DNA from: Pseudomonas protegens
GTDB lineage: Bacteria > Pseudomonadota > Gammaproteobacteria > Pseudomonadales > Pseudomonadaceae
Length of the DNA stretch: 64,000 bases
Reading direction: 5' to 3'
Assembly: GCF_013407925.2 (NCBI RefSeq)
Contig: NZ_CP060201.1
Span: forward strand, 1,426,001-1,490,000
Position numbers and translations under genes: made by a program. Below the pieces are notes generated by a model, which did not search any database, was not told the DNA's origin, and saw only the letters and a list, made by a program, of their open reading frames with translations. This document shows, in pieces, positions 1 through 9,184 of the stretch; the stretch's first letter is position 1; each line of letters begins with the position of its first letter.

Positions 1-1105
1 CTTGATAGCGATTGTTGCTCTGCAACAAGGTCACCAGATCGTGGAAGCTGTCCTGATAGGAATCGTAGGAACGGAACGCCGCCGTCTCCTTGACCATCTG
101 CCCATCGCGGAACTCGCTGGTGATCGCCCGGGCCTGAGCGCCCTGCCAGCTCTTGCCGGCCTTGATGCCGAACAGGTTGTGACTGCTGGTGCCATCCTGC
201 TGGCGCATCACCGATTTGCCCCAGCCGGTCTCCAGCGCGGCCTGGGCCACCAGATAGCGTGGATCGACGCCGATCCGCTGCGCCGCCTGCTGCGCCATTG
301 GCAGCATGGTGGCGACGAAGTCGTCGGCGGAGCTGAAGGCACGCTTGGCAGGTGCCAGCGGCGGCTGAGCCATGGCCCGGCCATACACGCGCATCTTGCC
401 CTGGGACGCGGCATAGCCCTGGTTGACCCGCCATTCGCCGCGCAGCACCGCATCCGCGGCCGCCGTGGTGCGACTCGGCGCAGCGTTCTGAGTGGAAGCA
501 TCGGCAACACCGCCGGCCGACGGCACGATCCCGGTCAACAGGCGATCGGTCAGCTTACTTGGCAGCGACAGGCGACGCTGGTTGAGCAGGACCATGTCGT
601 TATGGGCCACGCTGGTCCGCAACGGATCATGGGCTCGCGAAGCCCACAACGGCCGCTGGCCGTTGGACCGGCTCAAGGGACCATCCTGGGCGCTGGTGCC
701 CGCGGCAATCGGCGTCGGCGTCGCTGCCACCACCGGCGCAGCCGCCGCGGGTGGCGTGGCACCCGGCGTGGCCGGCTTGTTCTTCATCATCTGGCGCATC
801 AGCACATTGGCCAGGCCAATACCGCCGCCCTCGCGCGACAGGGACACCGCGAGCTGCTGATCGTACATGTCCTGATACTGCTTGGCGGCCGGAGTATTGA
901 GCGGGTTGTCCTGGGCGATGACATCAGTGGCCTTGCGCATGGACTTGAGCATTTCGTTGAGGAACAGCGACTCGAACTCCTGCGCCACCTTGCGCACGTT
1001 GGCCTCGCCGTTCTTGTCACCGACCTTGAGTTGCTGCAGGCGATTGAGGTCGGAATAGGACCCGGAATCGCCGCTGCCAATCAATCCGCTCTTACGTATA
1101 TCCAT
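1..1105 (-). CDS. flgJ: FlgJ, flagellar rod-assembly protein with muramidase domain (C-terminus cut by window edge)
   Basis: The N-terminal part (MDIRKSGLIGSG...) is the rod-capping domain that helps assemble the proximal flagellar rod in the periplasm. A Pro/Ala/Thr-rich linker follows, then the start of a glucosaminidase-type peptidoglycan hydrolase domain (ALETGWGKS, HNLFGIKAG), which opens the cell wall for the rod. About 368 residues are inside the window and no stop is reached, so the last part of the lytic domain lies outside. The ATG at 1105 is preceded by the flgI stop ten bases upstream, which fits the last rod/ring gene of the flgFGHIJ transcript. Confidence 0.95.
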   Translation of the reverse strand, partial: MDIRKSGLIGSGDSGSYSDLNRLQQLKVGDKNGEANVRKVAQEFESLFLNEMLKSMRKATDVIAQDNPLNTPAAKQYQDMYDQQLAVSLSREGGGIGLANVLMRQMMKNKPATPGATPPAAAAPVVAATPTPIAAGTSAQDGPLSRSNGQRPLWASRAHDPLRTSVAHNDMVLLNQRRLSLPSKLTDRLLTGIVPSAGGVADASTQNAAPSRTTAAADAVLRGEWRVNQGYAASQGKMRVYGRAMAQPPLAPAKRAFSSADDFVATMLPMAQQAAQRIGVDPRYLVAQAALETGWGKSVMRQQDGTSSHNLFGIKAGKSWQGAQARAITSEFRDGQMVKETAAFRSYDSYQDSFHDLVTLLQSNNRYQ

Positions 1106-1115
1106 GGCCGCCACC

Positions 1116-2237
1116 TCAAATCACGATCAAGTCGGCTTGCAGCGCGCCGGCCTGTTTCAAGGCTTCGAGAATCGCCATCAGGTCGCCCGGGGCCGCGCCC
1201 ACCTGGTTCACCGCGCGAACGATCTCATCCAGGGTGGTGCCCGGGCCGAACTTGAACATCGGCTTGGCTTCCTGCTGCGCATTGACCCGCGAACGCGGCA
1301 CCACCGCGGTCTGTCCATTGGACAGCGGACCGGGCTGGCTGACGATCGGATCCTCGGTAATGGTTACGGTCAGGCTGCCGTGGGTCACCGCCGCCGGCGA
1401 CACCTTGACGTTCTGGCCGATGACGATGGTGCCGGTCCGGGAGTTGATGATGACCTTGGCCACCGCCTGCCCCGGATCGACTTCCAGGTTCTCCAGGATC
1501 GACAGGTAATCCACGCGCTGGCTTGGGTCCAGGGGCGCGGTGACCCGAATCGAACCGCCATCGATGGCCTGGGCCACGCCCGGGCCGAGCATGTCGTTGA
1601 TCTTGTCGACGATGCGCTTGGCGGTGGTGAAGTCCGAACGGTTGAGGTTCAGGGTCAGGCTGTTGCCCTGGTTGAAACCGCTGGGTACGGCCCGCTCCAC
1701 CGAAGCGCCGCCGGGAATCCGCCCGGCCGATGGAACGTTGACGGTGATCTTCGAACCATCGCGCCCTTCGGCGTCGAAACCACCCACCACCAGGTTGCCC
1801 TGGGCGATGGCATAGACGTTGCCGTCGATCCCCTTCAGGGGCGTCAGCAACAGGGTGCCGCCACGCAGGCTCTTGGAGTTACCGATGGACGAAACAGTGA
1901 TGTCCACCTGCTGGCCCGGCTTGGCGAACGCCGGCAGATCGGCACTCACCGACACTGCCGCAACGTTCTTCAACTGCACGTTGCCGGAACCGGCCGGCAC
2001 CTTGATGCCGAACTGCGACAGCATGTTGTTGAAGGTCTGCAGGGTGAACGGGGTCTGGGTGGTCTGGTCGCCGGTGCCGTTAAGCCCGACCACCAGGCCG
2101 TAGCCGATCAACTGGTTGGAACGCACGCCGGAAATACTGGCGATGTCCTTCAGCCGCTCGGCCTGAACGCCGAGGGAAGTGGACAGCAACAAGGCCGCCG
2201 CCATCAGGTGCTTGAAGTTGAACATGAGGCTTCTCAT
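1116..2237 (-). CDS. flgI: FlgI, flagellar P-ring protein
   Basis: Periplasmic protein that forms the P ring around the flagellar rod in the peptidoglycan layer. It has a signal peptide ([18 protein letters not shown]) and the typical P-ring start of the mature protein ([33 protein letters not shown]). The length of about 370 residues is normal. The start is uncertain: ATG at 2237, or the ATG at 2225 (MFNFKHL), which gives a more usual signal peptide. The reading frame opens directly behind the flgH stop (2241-2243), so translation is probably coupled. Confidence 0.96.
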   Translation of the reverse strand: MRSLMFNFKHLMAAALLLSTSLGVQAERLKDIASISGVRSNQLIGYGLVVGLNGTGDQTTQTPFTLQTFNNMLSQFGIKVPAGSGNVQLKNVAAVSVSADLPAFAKPGQQVDITVSSIGNSKSLRGGTLLLTPLKGIDGNVYAIAQGNLVVGGFDAEGRDGSKITVNVPSAGRIPGGASVERAVPSGFNQGNSLTLNLNRSDFTTAKRIVDKINDMLGPGVAQAIDGGSIRVTAPLDPSQRVDYLSILENLEVDPGQAVAKVIINSRTGTIVIGQNVKVSPAAVTHGSLTVTITEDPIVSQPGPLSNGQTAVVPRSRVNAQQEAKPMFKFGPGTTLDEIVRAVNQVGAAPGDLMAILEALKQAGALQADLIVI

Positions 2238-2240
2238 CAC

Positions 2241-2936
2241 CTAGAAAGGGAACAGCGGACTGAGGAAGAAACGGTCGAACCAGCCAGGCTGGTTGGCATC
2301 GGCGAAGGAGCCGGTGCCCGAGTAGGTGATGCGCGCATCCGCGACCCGGGTCGAGGACACGGTGTTGTCGGTGGCGATATCGTCCGCCCGCACCAGGCCG
2401 GCGATCCGCACCAGCTCGTCGCCGGTGTTGAGGGTCATCCACTTCTCGCCGCGTACCGCGATGATGCCGTTGGGCAATACATCGGCCACGGTGACGGTGA
2501 TCGAACCGGTCAGGCTGTTGCTCTGGGCGGCCTTGCTGTCGCCCTTGGTGGCGCGGTTGCCGCTGTAGCCGGCGTTCAGGGTCAGGTCACCGCTGCCCAG
2601 GGGGTTGTTGGTATTGGGCACGGCACCGAACAGCGAGGTCAGGCCAACGCTGTTGGAGCTGGTCTTGGTCAGCGCCGAGTTGGCGCCCTTGCTGGCCGCG
2701 GTCTTCTCATTGAGGGTGATGGTGATGATGTCACCGACCCGGAACGCCTTGCGGTCGCTGTACAGGTTCTGCTCGAAGCCGGCCTGGTAGATCGAACCGT
2801 TGTTGGACGCGGAAGGCAGCGGCGTGCGCGGCAATACCGGCGCGTAGTAAGGGTCATTGGGCTTGGGCGGCGGGGCAACACAGCCCGCAAGCACGGCACT
2901 CCCACTCAGCGCTAGAACACAAATAAACCGATTCAT
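2241..2936 (-). CDS. flgH: FlgH, flagellar L-ring lipoprotein
   Basis: Outer-membrane lipoprotein of 231 residues that builds the L ring, the outer bushing of the basal body. The N-terminus has a lipoprotein signal with lipobox (AVLAGC, Cys at residue 18). The body carries family segments such as SLYSDRK-like [16 protein letters not shown] and [18 protein letters not shown]. It sits between flgG and flgI in the standard order and is on the same transcript. Confidence 0.96.
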   Translation of the reverse strand: MNRFICVLALSGSAVLAGCVAPPPKPNDPYYAPVLPRTPLPSASNNGSIYQAGFEQNLYSDRKAFRVGDIITITLNEKTAASKGANSALTKTSSNSVGLTSLFGAVPNTNNPLGSGDLTLNAGYSGNRATKGDSKAAQSNSLTGSITVTVADVLPNGIIAVRGEKWMTLNTGDELVRIAGLVRADDIATDNTVSSTRVADARITYSGTGSFADANQPGWFDRFFLSPLFPF

Positions 2937-2997
2937 GACCCTTCCTCACGATGTTGCCGGCACGCCACGTCAGACCCGTGGCGACCTCAAGACTTGA

Positions 2998-3783
2998 TTA
3001 CAGCTTCTGCGTTACGAACGAGAGCATCTGGTCGGCGGTGGAGATCACCTTGGAGTTCATCTCGTAGGCACGCTGGGTGGTGATCATATTGACCATCTCC
3101 TCGACCGTGCTGACGTTGGACGCTTCCAGGGTGTTCTGCAGAGTGGTGCCGAAACCGTTGAGACCCGGGGTGCCGATCTGCGGCGCGCCGCTGGCGGCGG
3201 TTTCCAGGAACAGGTTGTTGCCCTGGGCCTGCAGGCCGGCCGGGTTGATGAAGTCGGCGGTTTGCAAGTTGCCGATCACCTGGGACGCCGGGTTGCCGGC
3301 GATGGTGATGGACACCGTGCCGTCCTGACCCACGGTGAAGGTCTGCGCGTCGTTGGGCACGACAATCGCCGGCTCCAGGGCAAAGCCGCTGGCGGTGACG
3401 ATCTGGCCATTGGAATTGAGGTGGAAGGTGCCGTCACGGGTATAGGCCGTGGTGCCATCGGGCTGCAGGATCTGGAAGAAACCACGGCCGTTGATCGCCA
3501 GGTCCAGCGGCTGCTCGGTGGTTTGCAGGCTGCCGGCAGTGAAGTTCTTCTGGGTGCCGACGATGCGCACACCGGTACCGACCTGCAGGCCGGTTGGCAG
3601 TTCACTGTCCTGGGTCGACTGGGCACCCGGCTGACGCTTGATCTGGTACAGCAGGTCCTGGAACTCGGCGCGATCACGTTTGAAACCCGTGGTCGAGACG
3701 TTCGCCAGGTTGTTGGAAATCACACTCAGGTTGGTGTCCTGGGCGGACAGACCGGTTTTGGCAACCCATAGAGCCGGAAGCAT
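2998..3783 (-). CDS. flgG: FlgG, distal rod protein
   Basis: Distal flagellar rod subunit, 261 residues. It shows the N-terminal flagellar rod signature (NNLANVSTTGFKRDRAEF) and the C-terminal conserved helix (NVSTVEEMVNMITTQRAYE), both used for axial protein packing. A GAGGAG ribosome site lies just before the ATG at 3783. It follows flgF by 45 bp, so the two are co-transcribed. Confidence 0.97.
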   Translation of the reverse strand: MLPALWVAKTGLSAQDTNLSVISNNLANVSTTGFKRDRAEFQDLLYQIKRQPGAQSTQDSELPTGLQVGTGVRIVGTQKNFTAGSLQTTEQPLDLAINGRGFFQILQPDGTTAYTRDGTFHLNSNGQIVTASGFALEPAIVVPNDAQTFTVGQDGTVSITIAGNPASQVIGNLQTADFINPAGLQAQGNNLFLETAASGAPQIGTPGLNGFGTTLQNTLEASNVSTVEEMVNMITTQRAYEMNSKVISTADQMLSFVTQKL

Positions 3784-3828
3784 TCGATTCTCCTCTCGCG
3801 CCTGTTTTACGGCGCTAGGTACTGGTAA

Positions 3829-4569
3829 TTAGCTGATCTGCAAGACCCGAGCCATGGCCTGGTCGTCTTCTTTGGCGCTGTTCATCATCTTGATGTGCAA
3901 TTCGAACTGCCTGGACAAGGCCAGCACTGCCGTCATCTCTTCCACGGCATTGACGTTGCTCGACTCCAGGAACCCCGACACCAGCTGCACATTGGCATCG
4001 GCTGGCGCCGGCTGGCCGTCCTTGGTCTTGATCGAGCCATCGAGCCCCTTGGTCAGGTTCTTGATGTCCGGATTGACCAGCTTGATGCGATCGACCTCGG
4101 CCATGACACGCGGCCCCTCACCCATGGCCCGGATGCTGATGGTGCCGTCCTGGCCCACTTCGATCTTCTGCTCAGGCGGCACGGCAATCGGACCGCCATT
4201 GCCCATGACCGGCATGCCGTTGCCGGCACGCAGCACACCCAGGGCGTCGACGTTCAAGCTGCCGGTGCGCACATAGCTTTCGCTGCCATCGGGGCTCTGC
4301 ACGGCGATCCAGCCCTTGCCGCTGACGGCCACGTCCAGGTCACGACCGGTTTCCACCATGGAGCCGGGAGTAAAATCCGTCGCCGGCCGCTCGCCCATGG
4401 CAAAGGCCCGCGCCGGAAAACTGTCACCAAACACCGGCATCGCACGCGCCTGCTCCAGGTCGCGCTGAAAACCGTTGGTGGAGATGTTCGCCAGATTGTT
4501 GGCATGAGCCTTTTGCGCCAGTGCATTCTGGCTGGCGCCGGTCATTGCCACATAAAGGTACTTGTCCAC
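3829..4569 (-). CDS. flgF: FlgF, proximal rod protein
   Basis: Proximal rod component, 246 residues, first gene of the flgFGHIJ segment seen here. It carries the rod-family N-terminus (ALAQKAHANNLANISTNGFQ) and C-terminal helix (NVNAVEEMTAVLALSRQFELH). The start codon is GTG at 4569, with a GAGGA site six bases upstream. The sigma-54 promoter at 4626-4641 lies just in front of it. Confidence 0.96.
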   Translation of the reverse strand: MDKYLYVAMTGASQNALAQKAHANNLANISTNGFQRDLEQARAMPVFGDSFPARAFAMGERPATDFTPGSMVETGRDLDVAVSGKGWIAVQSPDGSESYVRTGSLNVDALGVLRAGNGMPVMGNGGPIAVPPEQKIEVGQDGTISIRAMGEGPRVMAEVDRIKLVNPDIKNLTKGLDGSIKTKDGQPAPADANVQLVSGFLESSNVNAVEEMTAVLALSRQFELHIKMMNSAKEDDQAMARVLQIS

Positions 4570-4625
4570 AATCGTTCCTCATCTGCCGGACGTTTGCCGC
4601 CCACCGCTGTACTGCGAAGCCATAA

Positions 4626-4641
4626 GCAATAAGCGCACCAA
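4626..4641 (-). promoter_or_regulatory. Sigma-54 promoter of the flgF operon
   Basis: On the minus strand the bases read TTGGTGCGCTTATTGC: a GG element and a GC element separated by exactly ten bases, as required for RpoN (-24/-12). It is placed about 55-60 bp in front of the flgF GTG. In pseudomonads class II flagellar operons such as this one are known to be activated by FleQ with RpoN; the site is seen, the regulator is inferred. Confidence 0.75.
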
Positions 4642-4809
4642 GTTTTTTCGAGAAGGTTTATCCCCAGGCGGGACAGGGCTTTGCCCGGTCCACAGGGAAT
4701 GCAGAGGGTGGTAGCGGAGACGGAAAAACGGCGGCCTTATGCCGCAAACGGCAAGTAACGGCCCGGATACATGCCCGGCTGCCACCGCTACTCAAGGCTG
4801 CGGCAAGGA

Positions 4810-6363
4810 TTACGGCTTGCCGACGTCGTATTCGCGCAGCTTGTTGGCAATGGTGGTGTGGGACACCCCGAGGCGCTTGCCCAACTGCCGACTGCTGGGA
4901 TGTTCGGCGTACAGGCTTTCCAGCACGGCCTTTTCAAAACGCCCGACGATCTGCTCCAGGCCGCCTTCCAGGGAGAAATCCCCCAGGGGCTGGCGGGCAC
5001 CGTAGTCCGGCAGGCGGATGTGCTCGGCCTTGACCACGCCGCCATCACACAACGAGACCGCCTGAAACAGCACGTTCTCCAACTGCCGGACGTTGCCCGG
5101 CCAGTGGTAGTGACTCAGACGCTCCATGGCGGCCGGCGCCAGCCGCGGCAGCGGGCAGCCAATCTGCCGGCTGGCCTGATCGAGGAAATGCTCCACCAGC
5201 GGGGTCAGGCCATCAAGGCATTCACGCAAGGGCGGTATGTGCAGCGACAGCACATTCAGCCGGTGATAGAGATCCTGGCGAAACTCGCCCCGGGCACAGA
5301 GCTCGGACAGGTCGACCTGGGTCGCGCAAATGACCCGTACATCCAGGTACACCTCTTCATCGCTGCCCACCCGGCGGAAGCAGCCATCCTGCAGAAAGCG
5401 CAGCAACTTGACCTGCAGACGCGGGCTCATCTCCCCCACGCCGTCGAGAAACAGGGTGCCACCGGCGGTCAGCTCCAGCAGCCCGAGCTTGCCCTCCGCC
5501 CGCGCCCCTTCGAAGGCCCCGGGGCCGTAGCCGAACAGCTCGGTTTCGGCCATGGACTCCGGCAACCCGGCGCAATTGAGGGCCATCAGTGGCGACTGCC
5601 CCCGCGGGCTGGCCAGGTGGCAGGCGCGGGCCAGCAGTTCCTTGCCGGTGCCGGTTTCGCCCTCGATCAGCAGCGGCGCGTCCAGCGGCGCCATGCGCCG
5701 CGCCTCACGCACCACCGCCGCCATGACTTTCGAACTCTGGAAAATACTGTCGAAACCGCGCAACTCCTGCTTGCGCACGTTGTAGATGCGCTCACCGACC
5801 CGATCCGCCCGGTGCAGGGTCAATACCGCGCCGGCCATGGCCTCGCTGTCGTCGTGCTCGGATTGCAGCGGGGCGATGTCCGCCAGGAACACATCGCCCT
5901 TGACCTTGACCCGCAGCCCATTGATCCGCGACTGATTGGCCCGCACCAGCTCCGGCAGGTCGAAATCCTCGGCGTAGCGCGACAGGGGAATCCCCGGCAC
6001 CTCATCCACCCGTACCCCCAGCAACTGCGCCGCCGCCCGGTTGGCGGCCACGATGGAACCGCCCATGTCGATGGACAGCACCGGGAACTCCAGGGCGCCC
6101 AGCAGTGCGTTGAGTTCCATGTGCCGGCGCTCGCTGGGCATCAGCCCGACACGCTTCACACCGAAGACCCCGGCGATGGACTCGAACTTGGGGCGCAGCG
6201 CCTGGAACTGCAGATTGATCAGGTTCGGGCAATGCAGATAGATGGCATTGCCATGCTCGCCGCCCACCTCGCCCCGGGCCACGTTGATCCCGTACTCCAC
6301 CAGCAGATTGAGAATGTCCCGCAGGATGCCGATGCGGTTCTGGCAGTGAACTTTGATGCGCAT
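4810..6363 (-). CDS. phhR: PhhR, TyrR-family regulator of aromatic amino-acid catabolism
   Basis: 517-residue sensor/activator for phenylalanine and tyrosine use. Order of domains: N-terminal ACT domain (MRIKVHCQNRIGILRDI), PAS-like segment (~80-190), AAA+ core with Walker A GETGTGKE and Walker B-like LFLDGVGEM, and a C-terminal TyrR-type helix-turn-helix (RLGVSHTTIANKLREYDVG). The sigma-54 contact loop is GPGAFEGA instead of GAFTGA, as in TyrR-like proteins that can work with sigma-70. The ATG at 6363 was chosen because the ACT domain begins there; the frame is open further upstream but that extension is not protein-like. It is divergent from phhABC. Confidence 0.95.
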   Translation of the reverse strand: MRIKVHCQNRIGILRDILNLLVEYGINVARGEVGGEHGNAIYLHCPNLINLQFQALRPKFESIAGVFGVKRVGLMPSERRHMELNALLGALEFPVLSIDMGGSIVAANRAAAQLLGVRVDEVPGIPLSRYAEDFDLPELVRANQSRINGLRVKVKGDVFLADIAPLQSEHDDSEAMAGAVLTLHRADRVGERIYNVRKQELRGFDSIFQSSKVMAAVVREARRMAPLDAPLLIEGETGTGKELLARACHLASPRGQSPLMALNCAGLPESMAETELFGYGPGAFEGARAEGKLGLLELTAGGTLFLDGVGEMSPRLQVKLLRFLQDGCFRRVGSDEEVYLDVRVICATQVDLSELCARGEFRQDLYHRLNVLSLHIPPLRECLDGLTPLVEHFLDQASRQIGCPLPRLAPAAMERLSHYHWPGNVRQLENVLFQAVSLCDGGVVKAEHIRLPDYGARQPLGDFSLEGGLEQIVGRFEKAVLESLYAEHPSSRQLGKRLGVSHTTIANKLREYDVGKP

Positions 6364-6668
6364 GAAGAAAGGCCCGAAACGGATAAGGGAAGGCATAAAC
6401 GCCGAAAGCCGACGCTTTTGACGTCGACACTTGCAAAGTTTCTGCTGGGTGATGCAGATAATCGTCAAGATTATGTGACAGCCATGGGCTTTTTCAAACC
6501 TGGAAACCCACAACATGCCGGCCATTCGGGCAAATTCGTAACGAATACTTTACGAATAGGCGCCGAGTGGCCCCTCACAGACACCCGCCGCCTGCTGCAA
6601 AGCGTCGCACCCTCGGGTATCACTGGGGTCACACATAACAAGAACGCATCCCCTGGCAGGAGAGCAGC
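6364..6668. other. Divergent phhR-phhA control region
   Basis: 305 bp without a gene between phhR and phhA. It holds the PhhR-box palindrome at 6534-6557 and a second, smaller inverted repeat at 6458-6474 (ATAATC, five-base spacer, GATTAT) closer to phhR. I did not find a sigma-54 -24/-12 pair facing phhA. Confidence 0.6.
6534..6557. promoter_or_regulatory. PhhR/TyrR-type operator
   Basis: Perfect inverted repeat ATTCGTAA - 8 bases - TTACGAAT. Its core GTAA-N8-TTAC is the spacing of the TyrR box (TGTAAA-N6-TTTACA). The location, 112 bp before phhA and 171 bp before phhR, fits a site used by PhhR to activate phhABC and perhaps to control itself. Confidence 0.7.
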
Positions 6669-7460
6669 ATGAAGCAGACGCAGTACGTGGCCCGCGAGCC
6701 CGACGCGCAAGGTTTTATCGACTATCCACCCGAAGAACACGCGGTGTGGAACACCCTGATCACGCGTCAGCTGAAAGTCATCGAGGGTCGTGCATGCCAG
6801 GAGTACCTGGATGGCATCGACAAGCTCGGATTGCCCCACGACCGCATCCCGCAGTTGAGCGAAATCAACAAGGTCCTCGGCGAAACCACCGGCTGGCAAG
6901 TGGCTCGGGTGCCGGCGCTGATTCCTTTCCAGACCTTTTTCGAACTGCTAGCCAGCAAGCGCTTTCCAGTGGCGACCTTCATTCGCACCCCTGAAGAGCT
7001 GGACTACCTGCAGGAACCGGACATCTTCCACGAGATCTTCGGCCACTGCCCGCTGCTGACCAACCCCTGGTTCGCCGAATTCACCCACACCTACGGCAAG
7101 CTCGGCCTGCAAGCCACCAAGGAAGAGCGGGTGTACCTGGCGCGCCTGTACTGGATGACCATCGAGTTCGGCCTGGTAGAAACCCCGGCTGGTCGGCGCA
7201 TCTATGGCGGCGGCATCCTCTCCTCGCCCAAGGAAACCGTGTACAGCCTCTCCGAAGCGCCGGAACACCAGGCCTTCGACCCGCTGGAAGCCATGCGCAC
7301 GCCCTATCGCATCGACATCCTGCAACCGATCTATTTCGTCCTGCCCAACCTCAAGCGCCTGTTCGACCTGGCCCATGAAGACATCATGGCCCTGGTCCAC
7401 CAAGGCATGCAGCTGGGCCTGCACGCGCCCAAGTTCCCGCCAAAACCCAAGGCGGCCTGA
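6669..7460 (+). CDS. phhA: Phenylalanine-4-hydroxylase
   Basis: 263-residue tetrahydropterin-dependent iron hydroxylase converting phenylalanine to tyrosine. The iron ligands are visible: His121 and His126 in HEIFGHCP and Glu166 in YWMTIEFGLVE. Length is that of the bacterial monomeric enzyme, without a regulatory domain. A GGAGAGCAGC ribosome site precedes the ATG. First gene of phhABC, under PhhR. Confidence 0.97.
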   Translation: MKQTQYVAREPDAQGFIDYPPEEHAVWNTLITRQLKVIEGRACQEYLDGIDKLGLPHDRIPQLSEINKVLGETTGWQVARVPALIPFQTFFELLASKRFPVATFIRTPEELDYLQEPDIFHEIFGHCPLLTNPWFAEFTHTYGKLGLQATKEERVYLARLYWMTIEFGLVETPAGRRIYGGGILSSPKETVYSLSEAPEHQAFDPLEAMRTPYRIDILQPIYFVLPNLKRLFDLAHEDIMALVHQGMQLGLHAPKFPPKPKAA

Positions 7461-7529
7461 GCGGTTCGCACTCGCGAGCCGCTGCGAAAGATAGTAACTT
7501 CCAACAAGAATCGAACTCAGGAACACACC

Positions 7530-7886
7530 ATGACCGCTCTGAACCAAGCCCATTGCGAAGCCTGCCGCGCCGATGCCCCACAAGTCAGCGACGAAGAACT
7601 GCCGGTACTGATCAAGCAGATCCCTGACTGGAACATCGAAGTTCGCGACGGCGTGATGCAGCTGGAGAAAGTCTTCCTGTTCAAGAACTTCAAGTTCGCC
7701 CTGGCCTTCACCAATGCCATGGGCGAGATCTCCGAGGCCGAAGGCCACCACCCAGGCCTGCTCACCGAGTGGGGCAAGGTCACCGTGACCTGGTGGAGCC
7801 ACTCGATCAAGGGCCTGCACCGCAACGACTTCATCATGGCGGCTCGTACCGACGAAGTGGCCAAGACCGCAGAAGGACGCAAGTAA
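7530..7886 (+). CDS. phhB: Pterin-4a-carbinolamine dehydratase
   Basis: 118-residue enzyme that dehydrates the carbinolamine left by PhhA, recycling the pterin cofactor. The active-site histidines are seen in EGHHPGL (His73, His74) and at His91 in [10 protein letters not shown]. It follows phhA by 69 bp and overlaps the next start by one base (TAATG), so phhB and phhC are translationally coupled. Confidence 0.97.
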   Translation: MTALNQAHCEACRADAPQVSDEELPVLIKQIPDWNIEVRDGVMQLEKVFLFKNFKFALAFTNAMGEISEAEGHHPGLLTEWGKVTVTWWSHSIKGLHRNDFIMAARTDEVAKTAEGRK

Positions 7887-9082
7887 TGCATTTCGACGCC
7901 ATCGGCCGGGTACCCGGCGACCCGATTCTCGGCCTGATGGGGGCCTACGCCAGCGATCCCAACCCGAACAAGTTCGACCTCGGCGTGGGGGTCTACAAGG
8001 ACGCCCAGGGCCTGACGCCGATCCCGCGCTCGGTGAAGCTGGCCGAACAGCGCCTGGTGGATCGCCAGGACACCAAGATCTACATCGGCGGCCACGGCGA
8101 TGCGGCCTTCGGCAAGGTGATCAATGAACTGGTGCTGGGCAGCGATTCGCCACTGATCGCCAGCCAGCGCGCCGGCGCCACCCAGACCCCGGGCGGCACG
8201 GGTGCCCTGCGCCTGAGCGCCGACTTCATCGCCCACTGCCTGCCGGGCCGTGGCGTGTGGCTGAGCGATCCGACCTGGCCGATTCACGAAACCATCTTCG
8301 CCGCGGCCGGGGTCAAGGTCAGTCACTACCCTTACGTGGGCAGCGACAACCGCCTGGACGTCGAGGCCATGCTGGCCACCTTGAATCAGGTGCCAGAGGG
8401 CGATGTGGTGCTGCTGCATGCCTGCTGCCACAACCCGACCGGCTTCGACCTCGGCCAGGCCGACTGGCAACGGGTGCTGGAGGTGGTGCGCCGCCGCCAG
8501 CTGCTGCCGCTGATCGACTTCGCCTACCAGGGCTTTGGCGACGGCCTGGAGCAGGATGCCTGGGCCGTGCGGCTGTTCGCCGCCGAACTGCCGGAAGTGC
8601 TGGTCACCAGTTCCTGCTCGAAGAACTTCGGCCTGTACCGCGATCGCACCGGCGCCCTGATCGTCTGCACCCAGGATGCCGAGAAGCTGCTCGACGTGCG
8701 CAGCCAGCTGGCCCACATCGCCCGCAACCTGTGGTCCACGCCACCGGATCATGGCGCCGCAGTGGTCGCCACCATCCTCGGCGATGCCGAGCTCAAGCGC
8801 CTGTGGATCGACGAAGTGGAAGCCATGCGCCAACGCATCGCGCAACTGCGCGCTGGTCTGGTGGAAGCCCTGCAACCCCATGGTCTGGCCGAGCGCTTCG
8901 CCCATATCGGCGTGCAACGCGGGATGTTCTCCTACACCGGCCTGAGCCCGGCTCAGGTGCAGGCGCTGCGTGAACAGCACAGCGTGTACATGGTCAGCTC
9001 CGGCCGCGCCAACGTGGCCGGGATCGACGCCACCCGCCTGGACCTGCTGGCCCGCGCCATCGCCAGCGTCTGCAAGGGCTGA
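7886..9082 (+). CDS. phhC: Aromatic amino-acid aminotransferase
   Basis: 398-residue class I (fold type I) PLP enzyme that transaminates tyrosine and phenylalanine, the step after PhhA. The PLP lysine is Lys246 in SSCSKNFGLYRDR; the substrate-binding Asn is in CCHNPTGFDL and an aspartate for the pyridine nitrogen in DFAYQGFG. The ATG at 7886 overlaps the phhB stop. Confidence 0.95.
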   Translation: MHFDAIGRVPGDPILGLMGAYASDPNPNKFDLGVGVYKDAQGLTPIPRSVKLAEQRLVDRQDTKIYIGGHGDAAFGKVINELVLGSDSPLIASQRAGATQTPGGTGALRLSADFIAHCLPGRGVWLSDPTWPIHETIFAAAGVKVSHYPYVGSDNRLDVEAMLATLNQVPEGDVVLLHACCHNPTGFDLGQADWQRVLEVVRRRQLLPLIDFAYQGFGDGLEQDAWAVRLFAAELPEVLVTSSCSKNFGLYRDRTGALIVCTQDAEKLLDVRSQLAHIARNLWSTPPDHGAAVVATILGDAELKRLWIDEVEAMRQRIAQLRAGLVEALQPHGLAERFAHIGVQRGMFSYTGLSPAQVQALREQHSVYMVSSGRANVAGIDATRLDLLARAIASVCKG

Positions 9083-9097
9083 TCCCTCTGCCGGCAT

Positions 9098-9131
9098 GCC
9101 CGGCCTCTGCACCGCGGTGCCGAGGCCGGGC
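9098..9131 (+). terminator. Strong hairpin downstream of phhC
   Basis: A 10-bp stem GCCCGGCCTC/GAGGCCGGGC encloses a further self-complementary GCACC-GC-GGTGC, giving one long hairpin 16 bp after the phhC stop. Only TTGCTG follows instead of a clear U-tract, so termination is likely but not certain. Confidence 0.5.
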
Positions 9132-9184
9132 TTGCTGCCCCAGTTCGCAAGCCCTGGCTCCACCCTCGCAACAACGCCCCCGCC

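Noticed and set aside
1104..2915. Long plus-strand open frame opposite flgI and flgH
   Set aside because: It is a high-GC shadow of the flagellar genes; its product is His/Arg/Gly-rich with no family features, while the minus-strand products are clear.
6481..6668. Sigma-54 promoter for phhA
   Set aside because: Several GG and GC pairs were checked (for example at the TGGCCCC near 6569); none has the required ten-base spacing together with a TTGC-like -12 element.
4771..6672. 633-codon plus-strand frame opposite phhR
   Set aside because: Shadow frame created by codon bias of phhR; no protein-like pattern or ribosome site.
7517..9163. 548-codon minus-strand frame opposite phhB and phhC
   Set aside because: Antisense shadow of two well-recognised genes.
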